From contig NZ_CP054041.1 of assembly GCF_013282665.1 (NCBI RefSeq), positions 620,001-684,000 on the forward strand: a stretch of 64,000 nucleotides of DNA, given 5' to 3'. The translations under genes and the position numbers were made by a program. A model generated the notes under the pieces. The model was not told the origin of the DNA. It saw only the letters and a program-made list of their open reading frames with translations, and did not search any database. Numbering within the stretch: the stretch's first letter is position 1; every line of letters starts with the position of its first letter. Positions 8,549 to 16,083 of this stretch are shown one piece after another. This stretch comes from Listeria monocytogenes (GTDB taxonomy: Bacteria > Bacillota > Bacilli > Lactobacillales > Listeriaceae).

Positions 8549-9266
8549 TATTAAAAATTTACACAAACATTTTGGCAAATTAGAAGTCTTAAAAGGTATT
8601 GACCTTGAAATCGCATCTGGAGAAGTGGTCGTAGTTATCGGCCCTTCCGGAAGCGGGAAAAGTACTTTTCTACGTTGCCTGAACTTATTAGAACAACCAA
8701 CAACCGGCACGATTCTTTTCGAAAACAAAGACCTAATGGCGAAACAAACAAACGTCAACGAACTTCGTCAAAAAATGGGTATGGTTTTCCAAAACTTTAA
8801 CTTGTTTCCACATAAAAATGTTCTTGAAAACCTAATGTTAGCGCCTATGAAAGTAAAAAATGAAGATAGTGCAGCTGCAAAAAAACACGCTCTTTCACTC
8901 CTGGAAAAAGTCGGCCTAGCTGATAAAGCAACTAGTTATCCTTCCCAACTTTCTGGCGGACAACAACAACGTGTAGCCATTGCCAGGGCGCTTGCAATGA
9001 ATCCAGACGTCATGTTATTCGACGAACCAACTTCCGCACTTGACCCTGAAATGGTCGGTGAAGTTTTAAGTGTTATGAAGTCGCTTGCTAAAGAAGGCAT
9101 GACGATGGTTGTCGTAACGCACGAAATGGGCTTCGCAAGAGAAGTTGCCGACCATGTTGTCTTCATGGATGCCGGCGTGATTCAAGAACAAGGCACGCCC
9201 GAAGAAGTATTCGGAAATCCACAAAACGATCGTACTAAAGACTTTTTAGGAAAAGTATTAGCATAA
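8541..9266 (+). CDS. Amino-acid ABC transporter ATP-binding protein (ArpJ partner)
   Basis: A 241-residue GlnQ/HisP-type ATPase. It has Walker [10 protein letters not shown] (about 34), the Q-loop in [11 protein letters not shown], signature LSGGQQQR (about 135), Walker B VMLFDEP and the switch histidine in VVVTHEMGF. It starts with GTG inside the end of arpJ, after an AAAGGAGAA ribosome site, so the two are translationally coupled. It powers uptake through ArpJ, probably of a basic amino acid such as arginine. Confidence 0.95.
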   Translation: MINIKNLHKHFGKLEVLKGIDLEIASGEVVVVIGPSGSGKSTFLRCLNLLEQPTTGTILFENKDLMAKQTNVNELRQKMGMVFQNFNLFPHKNVLENLMLAPMKVKNEDSAAAKKHALSLLEKVGLADKATSYPSQLSGGQQQRVAIARALAMNPDVMLFDEPTSALDPEMVGEVLSVMKSLAKEGMTMVVVTHEMGFAREVADHVVFMDAGVIQEQGTPEEVFGNPQNDRTKDFLGKVLA

Positions 9267-9275
9267 ACATAGATT

Positions 9276-9302
9276 ACGTCTCGCCTATTTCAGGTGAGGC
9301 GT
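9276..9302 (+). terminator. Weak hairpin between ATPase and aminotransferase genes
   Basis: ACGTCTCGCCT, ATTTC loop, AGGTGAGGCGT: an 11-bp stem with two imperfect pairs, 10 bases after the ATPase stop. Only TTTAT follows, so it may be a leaky terminator or an mRNA-end stabiliser letting some transcription into the next gene. Confidence 0.5.
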
Positions 9303-9338
9303 TTATCTGCACTTATAGAAAAAAGGAGCTAATTAAAC

Positions 9339-10490
9339 ATGATGAATAACTCAAAAATTGCTAAAAAACATCAACAAATGCCTGTGAACATTCTTGCTGA
9401 TATTGGCACACTTGCCAAAACAATGCCTGATATTCTCGATTTATCCATCGGTGATCCTGATTTAATTACGGATGAATCGATTATTAATGCTGCTTTTGAA
9501 GACGTTCGAGCAGGCCATACAAAATATACAGAATCTGGTGGAGATGTGGAACTCATCGACGCCATTCGTGGTTATTTTAGCCGTAATTATGATTTGTCTT
9601 TTGAACGTAGCCAAATCCGCGCTACAGTTGGTGCGCTTCATGGTATGTATCTAACCTTGCAAACCATTCTTGACGACGGCGATGAAGTCATTATCCATGA
9701 ACCTTACTTCTCCCCGTATAAAGATCAAGTGTTGAATTCTGGTGGTACTCCCATCATTATCCCAACTTATGAAAAAGACGATTTTGCGATTAATGTCGAT
9801 ATTTTAGAAGCTGCCATTACTGATAAAACGAAAGCTTTAATTTTAAATTCACCTAATAATCCCACCGGTGCTGTTTTTTCACCAGAAACGTTTGAAAAAA
9901 TCGCCAATTTAGCCCAAAAATATGATTTCTTTATTTTATCGGATGAAGTATATGATGGATTCAGTTTTTATGAAGACTTCGTGCCAATGGCCAAATTCGC
10001 ACCAGATCACACAATTACATTCGGTAGTATGTCTAAAAACTTCGCAATGACCGGTTGGCGTCTAGGATATATGATTGCTCCTACTTATTTAAACGAAGCT
10101 GCAAAGATTATTAATGAAGGAATTACTTATTCAGCCCCTACACCATCTCAAAGAGCTGCTATTTACGCGTTAAATCATTCTGAGACACTAATTCCTTTAG
10201 TAACAGAAACCTTCCAAAAACGCCTAGAATACATCGCAAAACGGGTGGAAGAAATCCCATATCTTTCTTTACATCCACTCAAAGGTTCGATTTATGCCTT
10301 TATCAACATTTCTAAAACAAATATGGATTCCGTTTCGTTTACAGAATATGTCTTAAAAGAAACACAAGTCCTCGTAATTCCTGGACTAGCTTTCGGTGAA
10401 TCTGGTGATAATTATGTTCGCCTAGCCGCAACCCAAGACCTCAGCGTGCTAGAGGAAGCATTTAACCGCCTCGCTAAATTAACCTTTTAA
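9339..10490 (+). CDS. PLP-dependent aminotransferase, class I/II
   Basis: A 383-residue fold-type I aminotransferase. The PLP lysine is in GSMSKNFAMTGWRLGY (about residue 233), preceded by NSPNNPTGAVFSPE and the Asp/Tyr pair LSDEVYDGF; the C-terminal arginine for the substrate carboxylate is in NYVRLA. It has been called an aspartate or N-acetyl-diaminopimelate type aminotransferase in related genomes, but sequence alone does not settle the substrate. It follows the ArpJ transporter genes behind only a weak hairpin, so it may be partly co-expressed. Two adjacent ATGs follow an AAAGGAG site; the first is used. Confidence 0.9.
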   Translation: MMNNSKIAKKHQQMPVNILADIGTLAKTMPDILDLSIGDPDLITDESIINAAFEDVRAGHTKYTESGGDVELIDAIRGYFSRNYDLSFERSQIRATVGALHGMYLTLQTILDDGDEVIIHEPYFSPYKDQVLNSGGTPIIIPTYEKDDFAINVDILEAAITDKTKALILNSPNNPTGAVFSPETFEKIANLAQKYDFFILSDEVYDGFSFYEDFVPMAKFAPDHTITFGSMSKNFAMTGWRLGYMIAPTYLNEAAKIINEGITYSAPTPSQRAAIYALNHSETLIPLVTETFQKRLEYIAKRVEEIPYLSLHPLKGSIYAFINISKTNMDSVSFTEYVLKETQVLVIPGLAFGESGDNYVRLAATQDLSVLEEAFNRLAKLTF

Positions 10491-10492
10491 TT

Positions 10493-10533
10493 AAAAGAGC
10501 AAACTCGCTTCATAGGCAAGTTTGCTCTTTTTT
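10493..10533. terminator. Bidirectional terminator
   Basis: AAAAGAGCAAACTCGC, short loop, GCAAGTTTGCTCTTTT: a long stem with one mismatch and T-runs on both strands, between the convergent aminotransferase and HAD genes. Confidence 0.93.
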
Positions 10534-11161
10534 ATTTCAAATTAATATCTGCAAAAGAAGAAACAACTGTCGCTTCTTTTGGAAAAGTGATATTTTTTGT
10601 CGCTTCATTCGGTACGATATACACTTTTAACCCAGCCTGCATTGCTGACAGCGCGCCATTTTTGGAATCTTCTATTGCAATGGCTTCTTCTGGTTTAACC
10701 CCAAGCGCTTCCACAGCTTGTAAGTAAAGTGCTGGATGTGGCTTAATTTCATCCACATGGTCTGCCGTTTGTATTGTCTCAAAATCAGCTAAAATGCCTA
10801 GACGATCCAGCGTAGGCTCAATCCAGTCAAATCCCGAACTCGTTGCAAGACCTATTTTATAATTATTTGCCTTTACTTGTTCAAAAAATTCTTTAAAACC
10901 ATCACGAAAGCCAAGTGATTGTTGGCCAAGATGACAAGCTTCCGCCACGGTAGTTAAAAAAGCTTCTTTATCAAAAGTCCCGTTCGTCGCTTCCATCATA
11001 TAGCGAATAATTGGTTCTTCACTTGTGCCGATAATTTGTTGATAAATTTCGTCTGGTAAATCAATGTCGTACGTCTCTTTCAAATAGTTCATTGTCTCCG
11101 TATACCATAAATTTTCCGTATCAAGCATAGTTCCATCAAAATCAAAAACAACTGCCTTCAC
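10532..11161 (-). CDS. HAD-superfamily phosphatase/phosphomutase, beta-phosphoglucomutase-like
   Basis: A HAD subfamily IA protein of about 209 residues. Motif I is VFDFDGTMLDTE, motif II lies in LATSSGFDW, the lysine in EIKPHPALY, and motif IV is AIEDSKNGALSA. The helical cap between residues 15 and 80 resembles beta-phosphoglucomutases and small phosphate-ester phosphatases. No sugar-phosphorylase gene sits nearby, so a mutase role is unsupported and general phosphatase activity is equally likely. AGGAGG lies six bases before a GTG at 11161, which I prefer over the ATG two codons upstream that touches the ribosome site. Confidence 0.85.
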   Translation of the reverse strand: MKAVVFDFDGTMLDTENLWYTETMNYLKETYDIDLPDEIYQQIIGTSEEPIIRYMMEATNGTFDKEAFLTTVAEACHLGQQSLGFRDGFKEFFEQVKANNYKIGLATSSGFDWIEPTLDRLGILADFETIQTADHVDEIKPHPALYLQAVEALGVKPEEAIAIEDSKNGALSAMQAGLKVYIVPNEATKNITFPKEATVVSSFADINLK

Positions 11162-11234
11162 ATGCATCCTCCTAGTATAAGTGATACTTTTATTGTAACA
11201 TAGATAAACTATTTAAGAAATCTTCGAAAAAGGG

Positions 11235-11293
11235 TTGCTTTTTTAGTAAAAAACGAATAATATTGTATTTGTGGTTTTTAATGTTCGTCATTT
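11235..11293 (+). promoter_or_regulatory. Purine permease promoter with two inverted PurBox-like sites
   Basis: TTGCTT (11235-11240), 17-base spacer, TAATAT (11258-11263) form a promoter. AAAAAACGAATAAT (11248-11261) lies mostly in the spacer. TAATGTTCGTCATTT (11279-11293), read on the other strand as AAATGACGAACATTA, is an inverted second copy. Two divergent CGAA-centred boxes are the known PurR operator layout in Bacillus and its relatives. Confidence 0.6.
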
Positions 11294-11333
11294 ACCATTA
11301 AGCATGATTTTAAAAAAGGAGTGAAACACACGC

Positions 11334-12626
11334 ATGTTTCAATTAAAAGCAAACGGTACAGATGTTAAAACGGAAGTTATCTCTGGTTTTACTACATTCC
11401 TAACGATGGTATATATCGTAGTAGTTAACCCCGCAATTCTTTCCGCAGCAGGTGTTCCATTCAACACTGTATTCATGGCAACAATCATTTCAGCAGTTAT
11501 CGGTACATTATGGATGGCGATTTTCGCTAACTATCCAATCGCGATTGCGCCAGGACTTGGTATGAATGCTTATTTCGTGACAGTAGTTACAACTCAAAAA
11601 CTAGATTATTCGGTCGCATTCGCTGCGGTCTTTGTAGCAGGTATTATTTTCTTATTACTATCTTTAACACCGCTTCGTGAAAAAATCATTGAAGCTATTC
11701 CACATAATTTAAAAGCTGGGATCACAGCTGGTATAGGTTTATTTATCGCTTTCCTCGGTTTCCGTATGACAGGTATTATCGTTTCTAATGATTCTAACTT
11801 AGTAGGTTTAGGTGACTTACATTCTAAAGAAGCCATTTTAGCTATTGTCGGTCTTTTAATCACTTTAATTTTGCTCGCTTTAAACGTAAAAGGGGCTTTA
11901 TTCATCGGAATGATTGCAACTGGTATTATCGCGTTTATCACTGGTGAACTAAAATTCACAGAAGGTATTGTCAAACTTCCTCCGATGCCAGAATTCGTCT
12001 TCACTAATCCATTTAACGCTTTTGGTGATGTGATGAGTTACGGGCTTTATGCCGTCGTCTTGTCCTTCTTGCTCATAACGATTTTTGATACAACTGGAAC
12101 AATGATTGGTGTCGCTAAAAAAGCTGGCCTAATGAAAGGTGAATCACTGCCAAATGCCAAACAAGCTTTAATGGCTGACGCAGTTGCAACAAGTGTTGGT
12201 TCGATGTTTGGTACCACACCAACAAGTGCTTATATCGAATCTTCCGCAGGGGTTGCGACTGGTGGACGTACTGGTCTTACTACGCTTACAGTAGCCATCC
12301 TCTTCATGGTTTCAGCATTCTTTGCACCACTCGTTGGCGCTGTTTCAGGAATTTCTGCAATCACTGCACCAGCACTTATCATTGTTGGTAGCATGATGAT
12401 TGGTGCTGTAAAAGAAATCGACTGGGATACATTAGATGAAGCTTTCCCTGCTTTCTTAGTTATTCTAGCAATGCCACTTACTTCAAGCATTGCTATCGGC
12501 CTAGCATTTGGCTTCATTTCTTATCCAGTATTAAAAGTTTTCACTGGTAAATGGCGCGAACTTAATTGGTTCCTAATCGTTATCGCTGTATTATTCTTCA
12601 TCCTTGTGGCATTTTTACCACATTAA
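11334..12626 (+). CDS. NCS2-family purine (guanine/hypoxanthine) permease, PbuG/AzgA-like
   Basis: A 430-residue integral membrane protein with about 12-14 predicted helices. It begins MFQLKANGTDVKTEVISGFTTF, a start characteristic of the AzgA/PbuG branch. Further family landmarks are PGLGMNAYF (about 68), LLITIFDTTGTMIGVA and TTPTSAYIESSAGV (about 290). It is a proton-coupled nucleobase importer. The PurR-type boxes over its promoter support a purine substrate. It is monocistronic, with AAAAAGGAG before the ATG and a terminator nine bases after the stop. Confidence 0.92.
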   Translation: MFQLKANGTDVKTEVISGFTTFLTMVYIVVVNPAILSAAGVPFNTVFMATIISAVIGTLWMAIFANYPIAIAPGLGMNAYFVTVVTTQKLDYSVAFAAVFVAGIIFLLLSLTPLREKIIEAIPHNLKAGITAGIGLFIAFLGFRMTGIIVSNDSNLVGLGDLHSKEAILAIVGLLITLILLALNVKGALFIGMIATGIIAFITGELKFTEGIVKLPPMPEFVFTNPFNAFGDVMSYGLYAVVLSFLLITIFDTTGTMIGVAKKAGLMKGESLPNAKQALMADAVATSVGSMFGTTPTSAYIESSAGVATGGRTGLTTLTVAILFMVSAFFAPLVGAVSGISAITAPALIIVGSMMIGAVKEIDWDTLDEAFPAFLVILAMPLTSSIAIGLAFGFISYPVLKVFTGKWRELNWFLIVIAVLFFILVAFLPH

Positions 12627-12634
12627 CAAATAGT

Positions 12635-12668
12635 AGCGTCTACCGAATTCAGGGTAGGCGCTTTTTTA
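12635..12668 (+). terminator. Terminator after purine permease gene
   Basis: AGCGTCTACC, short loop, GGGTAGGCGCT followed by a T-run: a roughly 10-bp stem with one mismatch. Confidence 0.92.
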
Positions 12669-12735
12669 TTGGACAAATACTGGCTCTTTTGCTATAAAGA
12701 AGAGAGAAACTAATTAGAAATGAGTTGAACTTGTT

Positions 12736-13002
12736 GTGTTTTTAAAATCACTGCTAGCCGGTGTCGCACTTGCTGTTGTTGTTTTTCTAGCAAGCTTTTT
12801 GATACCTGATTACACTGTATCCACATTATATTCCATCGTTACTACCATCATTGTCTTTGCATCCATTATTCTCTCCGCATTCGTTTCTTTTGGTGGCCGT
12901 AGTGGAAATCCTAGTCGAAAAAGCCAATTACGCTGGAGTATCCTGCTTTTAGTTGCAGCAATTCCTAGTTTTATCGGCTTTATCGTTACTTTTTACTTTT
13001 AA
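12736..13002 (+). CDS. Small membrane protein, DUF5316-like
   Basis: An 88-residue hydrophobic protein with three predicted membrane segments (about 5-23, 29-50 and 66-87), separated by a short basic loop (GRSGNPSRKSQLRW). It resembles the DUF5316 group of small Bacillales membrane proteins, whose function is unknown. The start is GTG at 12736 with only a weak ribosome site (GAGTTG), so translation may be low or the true start nearby. It stands alone between two terminators. Confidence 0.75.
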   Translation: MFLKSLLAGVALAVVVFLASFLIPDYTVSTLYSIVTTIIVFASIILSAFVSFGGRSGNPSRKSQLRWSILLLVAAIPSFIGFIVTFYF

Positions 13003-13005
13003 ACT

Positions 13006-13043
13006 AAAAAGAAGCATTCCCAAAAATGGAAATGCTTCTTTTT
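13006..13043. terminator. Bidirectional terminator
   Basis: AAAAAGAAGCATTCCC and its near-perfect complement GGAAATGCTTCTTTTTT flank a small loop, between the convergent membrane-protein and PfpI genes. Confidence 0.93.
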
Positions 13044-13564
13044 TAATCTTCTAAAGCAGAAATAAACGCTGGTAAATATTCTGGAAGGTCTGGTGGGCGG
13101 CGACTTGAAATAATGTGGCCGTCTGTTACAACAGGCTCATTATGCCAAATAGCACCCGCATTCGTCATATCATCTTTAATTCCTGGTGTACTTGTTACAT
13201 TCACGCCTTCTAAAATCCCGGCAGAAACAAGTACCCATCCAGCATGGCAAATTTGTCCAATTGGTTTTTTCGCTTTATCAAACGCACGAACCAAATCTAG
13301 CACGCTATCAAAACGGCGTAATTTATCTGGGGACCAGCCACCCGGAACTAAAATTCCATCATAATCTTCTGCGCGAACAGAATCAAAATCATAGTCAGAA
13401 GTAACAGGAACTCCGTACTTACCGTGATAAACTTTCTTTGCTTCTTCAGCCACTAGATGCACCGAAGCTCCTGCCTCGCGTAATCTAAGCACTGGATACC
13501 AAAGTTCTAAATCCTCAAAGTCTTCACTGACAAGCGCAATAACTTTTTTACCTTTTAAAGTCAT
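13043..13564 (-). CDS. PfpI/DJ-1 family protein (class I glutamine amidotransferase fold)
   Basis: A 173-residue DJ-1/PfpI protein. The nucleophile-elbow cysteine is in GQICHAGWVLVSAG (about residue 107), followed by the His of the usual dyad. An acidic residue lies in VSEDFEDLELWYPVLRLREAG and the conserved ILVPGGW is present. Members act as peptidases, glyoxalase III or protein/DNA deglycases toward methylglyoxal; which applies here is unknown. A strong ATAGGAGGAG site precedes the ATG at 13564. The gene has its own promoter carrying a perfect palindrome, suggesting a dedicated stress regulator. Confidence 0.9.
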   Translation of the reverse strand: MTLKGKKVIALVSEDFEDLELWYPVLRLREAGASVHLVAEEAKKVYHGKYGVPVTSDYDFDSVRAEDYDGILVPGGWSPDKLRRFDSVLDLVRAFDKAKKPIGQICHAGWVLVSAGILEGVNVTSTPGIKDDMTNAGAIWHNEPVVTDGHIISSRRPPDLPEYLPAFISALED

Positions 13565-13590
13565 ATAAATCTCCTCCTATCCTCTTCTAC

Positions 13591-13615
13591 AGTATAACAA
13601 TAACTAGATTGTTAT
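13591..13615 (-). promoter_or_regulatory. Palindromic operator over the pfpI-like promoter
   Basis: ATAACAAT, AACTAG, ATTGTTAT: a perfect 8-bp inverted repeat (13594-13615) overlapping the minus-strand -10 TATACT (13591-13596) and its spacer. Size and AT-rich sequence resemble MarR-type operators. The regulator is not identified in this window. Confidence 0.55.
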
Positions 13616-13642
13616 TAAATTATTCCGCTTATAAAAGAAGAC

Positions 13643-13911
13643 AAAAAAAGACGCTCGAAATAAACATTTCCAGCGTTGCCATCATGTTCGCGCGCCTATG
13701 CATAACGGGATGAGGCATAGACATGAACTACACGGCCAATGAGATGAATGAAAACAAATAATGATTTTGGTGTCTAAACAGATGTCTGACTAGTTGCCAT
13801 TCTATTGGAAGATGGATACACCAAAAGTCATTATAACCATGATAGGGTCTTATCCCCATGAAAATCACATTAATAAAAATGAAACTTTCATCGAGGTAAA
13901 ACTCTATCCTA
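13643..13911 (-). ncRNA. lhrA: LhrA-like Hfq-binding small RNA
   Basis: In the 503-base gap between the PfpI gene and the 63-residue coiled-coil gene, the minus strand has promoter TTGCTT-16-TAAAAT (-10 at 13918-13923). About 269 bases later it has a terminator: ACGCTGGAAATG...TTTCGAGCGT followed by seven T's, ending near 13643. LhrA of L. monocytogenes is, as I recall, a 268-nt Hfq-binding sRNA from this same gene interval (next to lmo2256/lmo2257), so position, size and signals agree. LhrA represses lmo0850 and chiA by base pairing. An 86-codon reading inside (13728-13988) has a poor start and odd composition, and is probably not translated. Confidence 0.75.
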
Positions 13912-14040
13912 TAACTTATTTTACTATTGTTCTTGAAAAAAGCAAGTAAATAAATATAGATTTTTTGTGACGAAGTAAAGAAAAACAAGAACAGCCTTAC
14001 TATTATTATTTTTTCCGTACAAAAATTACTATATTATAAA

Positions 14041-14069
14041 CAAAAAGGAAACCATTCTTGGTCTCCTTT
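14041..14069 (-). terminator. Terminator of the 63-residue protein gene
   Basis: On the minus strand AAAGGAGACC, TTCTTGG-type loop region, GGTTTCCTTT then TTGTTT; the stem begins at the stop codon of the gene. Confidence 0.8.
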
Positions 14070-14259
14070 AACTAAATATTTCTACAATCATCCACGAAAT
14101 AATAGCGACTAATGGAATTAAGACCCATACATTATGACCAAGTAAGCTAGAACGAACATCTGGTTTATCTTCGAGTAATTGAATTCTATCGCGCAAATCA
14201 TGCACTTCAAGCTCGAGATCCTGTACTTTATCTTCAAGTTCGTATAAACGTTCTTCCAT
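14068..14259 (-). CDS. Small coiled-coil membrane protein
   Basis: A 63-residue protein. The first 35 residues are a highly charged heptad coiled coil (leucines in RLYELEDKVQDLELEVHDL and IQLLED), followed by one membrane segment (about 44-62, VWVLIPLVAIISWMIVEIF) at the very C-terminus. This looks like a tail-anchored or oligomerising membrane protein. I recognise no function. A GGAGGG ribosome site precedes the ATG, and its own terminator follows. It is divergent from the orphan EIIA gene across 150 bases that could hold both promoters. Confidence 0.8.
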   Translation of the reverse strand: MEERLYELEDKVQDLELEVHDLRDRIQLLEDKPDVRSSLLGHNVWVLIPLVAIISWMIVEIFS

Positions 14260-14347
14260 TTTAATCCCTCCACACCTTTTCTATTGTTTATTATACGCTA
14301 CACAACCTGAAACACATCGTTCCATAGGCTGATTTATTGCTAATTTA

Positions 14348-14377
14348 TTGTCATATCGTTCTGGCATTTGCTACAAT
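14348..14377 (+). promoter_or_regulatory. Promoter of the orphan EIIA gene
   Basis: TTGTCA (14348-14353), 18-base spacer, TACAAT (14372-14377), 33 bases before the ATG; close to the sigma-A consensus. Confidence 0.6.
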
Positions 14378-14409
14378 AAAAGAAAACTATCAACTGTTGG
14401 GGTGGAAAA

Positions 14410-14760
14410 ATGGAAATTCAAGTAGAAGAAGCTGTTGTAAAACTCATTTTGCATGGCGGAAACACACGCAAAGAAGCATATAAAGCTATTGATTATGCAG
14501 AAAAATATCAATTCGATGAAGCCGATAAACATTTACAAATCGCGCAAGATCAATTCCAAGAAGGCCATATTTGGCAAACAAAATTAGTATCCATTCGTGA
14601 CTCAGAAACAGTGGCACATCCTTCGTTTTTACTTATTCACGGGCAAGATCACTTAATGACCGCACAAGCAGAATTGCAACTCGCTAAGAGAATTATTGAA
14701 CAATATAGACGTCAACAACACTTAGAAGAACGACTTACTAAACTTGAAAATCAAGCATGA
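14410..14760 (+). CDS. Orphan PTS EIIA component, lactose/cellobiose family
   Basis: A 116-residue three-helix EIIA of the Lac family, which accepts phosphate from HPr on a histidine. The phosphorylation site motif LLIHGQDHLMTA is intact (His near residue 77), and the upstream ILHGGNTRKEAYKAI helix is typical. The C-terminus is extended by a charged helix ending in LEERLTKLENQA. No IIB, IIC or glycosidase gene lies beside it, so it may serve a transporter elsewhere or act in regulation. It begins after a GGGGTGG site and its last ten bases overlap the convergent GNAT gene. Confidence 0.88.
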   Translation: MEIQVEEAVVKLILHGGNTRKEAYKAIDYAEKYQFDEADKHLQIAQDQFQEGHIWQTKLVSIRDSETVAHPSFLLIHGQDHLMTAQAELQLAKRIIEQYRRQQHLEERLTKLENQA

Positions 14761-15626
14761 GATGTAGCTGGGAATAAGAAATAATTCTCACTCGTTAGTA
14801 TATTCGGGCGTACAAATAACATATCTTCGGTTTCAATAATATGTGCTGCATCAATGTATTTGCTTTTTTCCGGTGTGAAAAGAAGATGAATTGTTTCGAT
14901 TTTTTTGATAGGTAGATAACTTAGAACTTCCACCACATCTAGTTTTTTCGTACTAAGTATATCTAGCACATATAAATCAGCATCTTCTTGCTCCATCAGT
15001 ACAATTACATCTAATTCGTCTATATAATAAAGCTCATTTTTCAACGCAATCAATACATAAAACATCAACAAATCTTCACTTTCTCGAACATCTAGAATCT
15101 TAGAAAGTGGCGTTCTTTCGGATACAATACGACTTATTAGCTGAAAATCCGTTTTATTACCGGGATTCAGCTTTTTTAAATTACTAGCTTTTCTTTTCAA
15201 ACTGCAAGCATCTACAGTAAAACTGCTTTCCTCCACACGCTCAAATCCAAATTTCGGGTAAAAATCCAGTACCGTATCATTCCCAAATAGATAAAGAAAA
15301 TCATACTGGTCTTCGTATTTTGCTATGACATGCTCTAATAATTTTTTAGCAAGTCCTTGCCCCCGATAATCCGGATGCGTCATTACTGTCCCAATTTGCA
15401 AGGCGCGGTAATCTTCCCCTTGGTAAATTAGATTCATCTTATTGATAGAGACATTCGCAATCACCTTATTATCATCAATATAAGAATAACAAACATACTT
15501 ATCATTCCAAAAGCCGTCACTGTACCATTCTTCAAAATTAATATCAAATGTACTTTCAGCAAGCTTATTAAAACTATCACGATACATTTTATTATCTTTA
15601 TAATCACTTATCATTTCATAATTCAT
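14751..15626 (-). CDS. GNAT-family N-acetyltransferase
   Basis: A 291-residue protein with an N-terminal GNAT domain (about 1-150). The acetyl-CoA-binding motif is HPDYRGQGLAKKLLEHV (about 108), preceded by the LQIGTVMTH strand. The C-terminal 140 residues look like a second, degenerate GNAT-like or sterol-carrier-type domain. The acceptor is unknown; the closest general theme is Eis-like or YitI-like bacterial acetyltransferases. It is convergent with the orphan EIIA gene, with a ten-base overlap of the coding ends. Confidence 0.85.
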   Translation of the reverse strand: MNYEMISDYKDNKMYRDSFNKLAESTFDINFEEWYSDGFWNDKYVCYSYIDDNKVIANVSINKMNLIYQGEDYRALQIGTVMTHPDYRGQGLAKKLLEHVIAKYEDQYDFLYLFGNDTVLDFYPKFGFERVEESSFTVDACSLKRKASNLKKLNPGNKTDFQLISRIVSERTPLSKILDVRESEDLLMFYVLIALKNELYYIDELDVIVLMEQEDADLYVLDILSTKKLDVVEVLSYLPIKKIETIHLLFTPEKSKYIDAAHIIETEDMLFVRPNILTSENYFLFPATSHA

Positions 15627-15651
15627 CGTTCTAATCCTCTATTCCTTCGTA

Positions 15652-15690
15652 TAAAAATAACAGGTACAACGCGAAACACGTCCTACCTGC
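15652..15690. terminator. Terminator after the DUF59 gene
   Basis: CAGGTA ... TACCTG outer stem (15661-15689) with a partly paired interior. On the minus strand the run TTATTTTTAT follows. It lies 17 bases beyond the DUF59 stop. Confidence 0.65.
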
Positions 15691-15705
15691 TCATTTTTAT
15701 TTAAT

Positions 15706-16014
15706 TTAACGTATTCCAAGCGCTATTTTTGCATAGCGTGACATACGATCTTTAGTCCAAGGTGGATTCCAAACAAGATTTACATTTGTATCCTTCACTT
15801 CTGGAATATCACTAAGCGCCATCTGTACTTGCTCAGTCAAAATACCAGCAAGCGGACAACCCATTGTTGTAAGCGTCATTGATACTGTGCAAAGTCCGTC
15901 ATCATCTAATTCAACATCGTATACAAGCCCAATATTCACAATATCAATTCCAAGTTCTGGATCGATAACTTGTTCTAGTGCGCCCATTAGATTTTCTTTC
16001 AGTTGCTCATCCAT
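15706..16014 (-). CDS. DUF59/MIP18-family metal-sulfur cluster assembly protein
   Basis: A 102-residue DUF59 protein (SufT/PaaD/MIP18 family). It has the diagnostic DPELGIDIVNIGLVYDV near residue 18, the conserved cysteine in TTMGCPLAG (about 54) and a WNPPWTKDRMS tail. Relatives help insert or mature Fe-S clusters. The product is probably cytosolic and binds cluster or metal through that cysteine. A strong AAGGAGG site precedes the ATG. The promoter carries a Fur-box match, which would tie expression to iron supply. Confidence 0.92.
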   Translation of the reverse strand: MDEQLKENLMGALEQVIDPELGIDIVNIGLVYDVELDDDGLCTVSMTLTTMGCPLAGILTEQVQMALSDIPEVKDTNVNLVWNPPWTKDRMSRYAKIALGIR

Positions 16015-16064
16015 GAAGCATATGCCTCCTTTTTGCCATTTTGTACATTTATTGTATCATATAT

Positions 16065-16083
16065 GAGAATGATTTTCATTATA
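16065..16083 (-). promoter_or_regulatory. Fur box upstream of the DUF59 gene
   Basis: GAGAATGATTTTCATTATA agrees at 16 of 19 positions with GATAATGATWATCATTATC. On the minus strand it overlaps the likely -35, 17 bases before TACAAT (-10), about 50 bases ahead of the DUF59 start. It also covers the stop codon of the preceding hydrolase gene. Confidence 0.7.

Noticed and set aside
13728-13988. An 86-codon minus-strand frame inside the PfpI to coiled-coil gap.
   Set aside because: It starts upstream of the inferred sRNA transcription start, has no good ribosome site, and its composition (many F, Y, H, I) is typical of AT-rich non-coding DNA. The sRNA explains the locus better.
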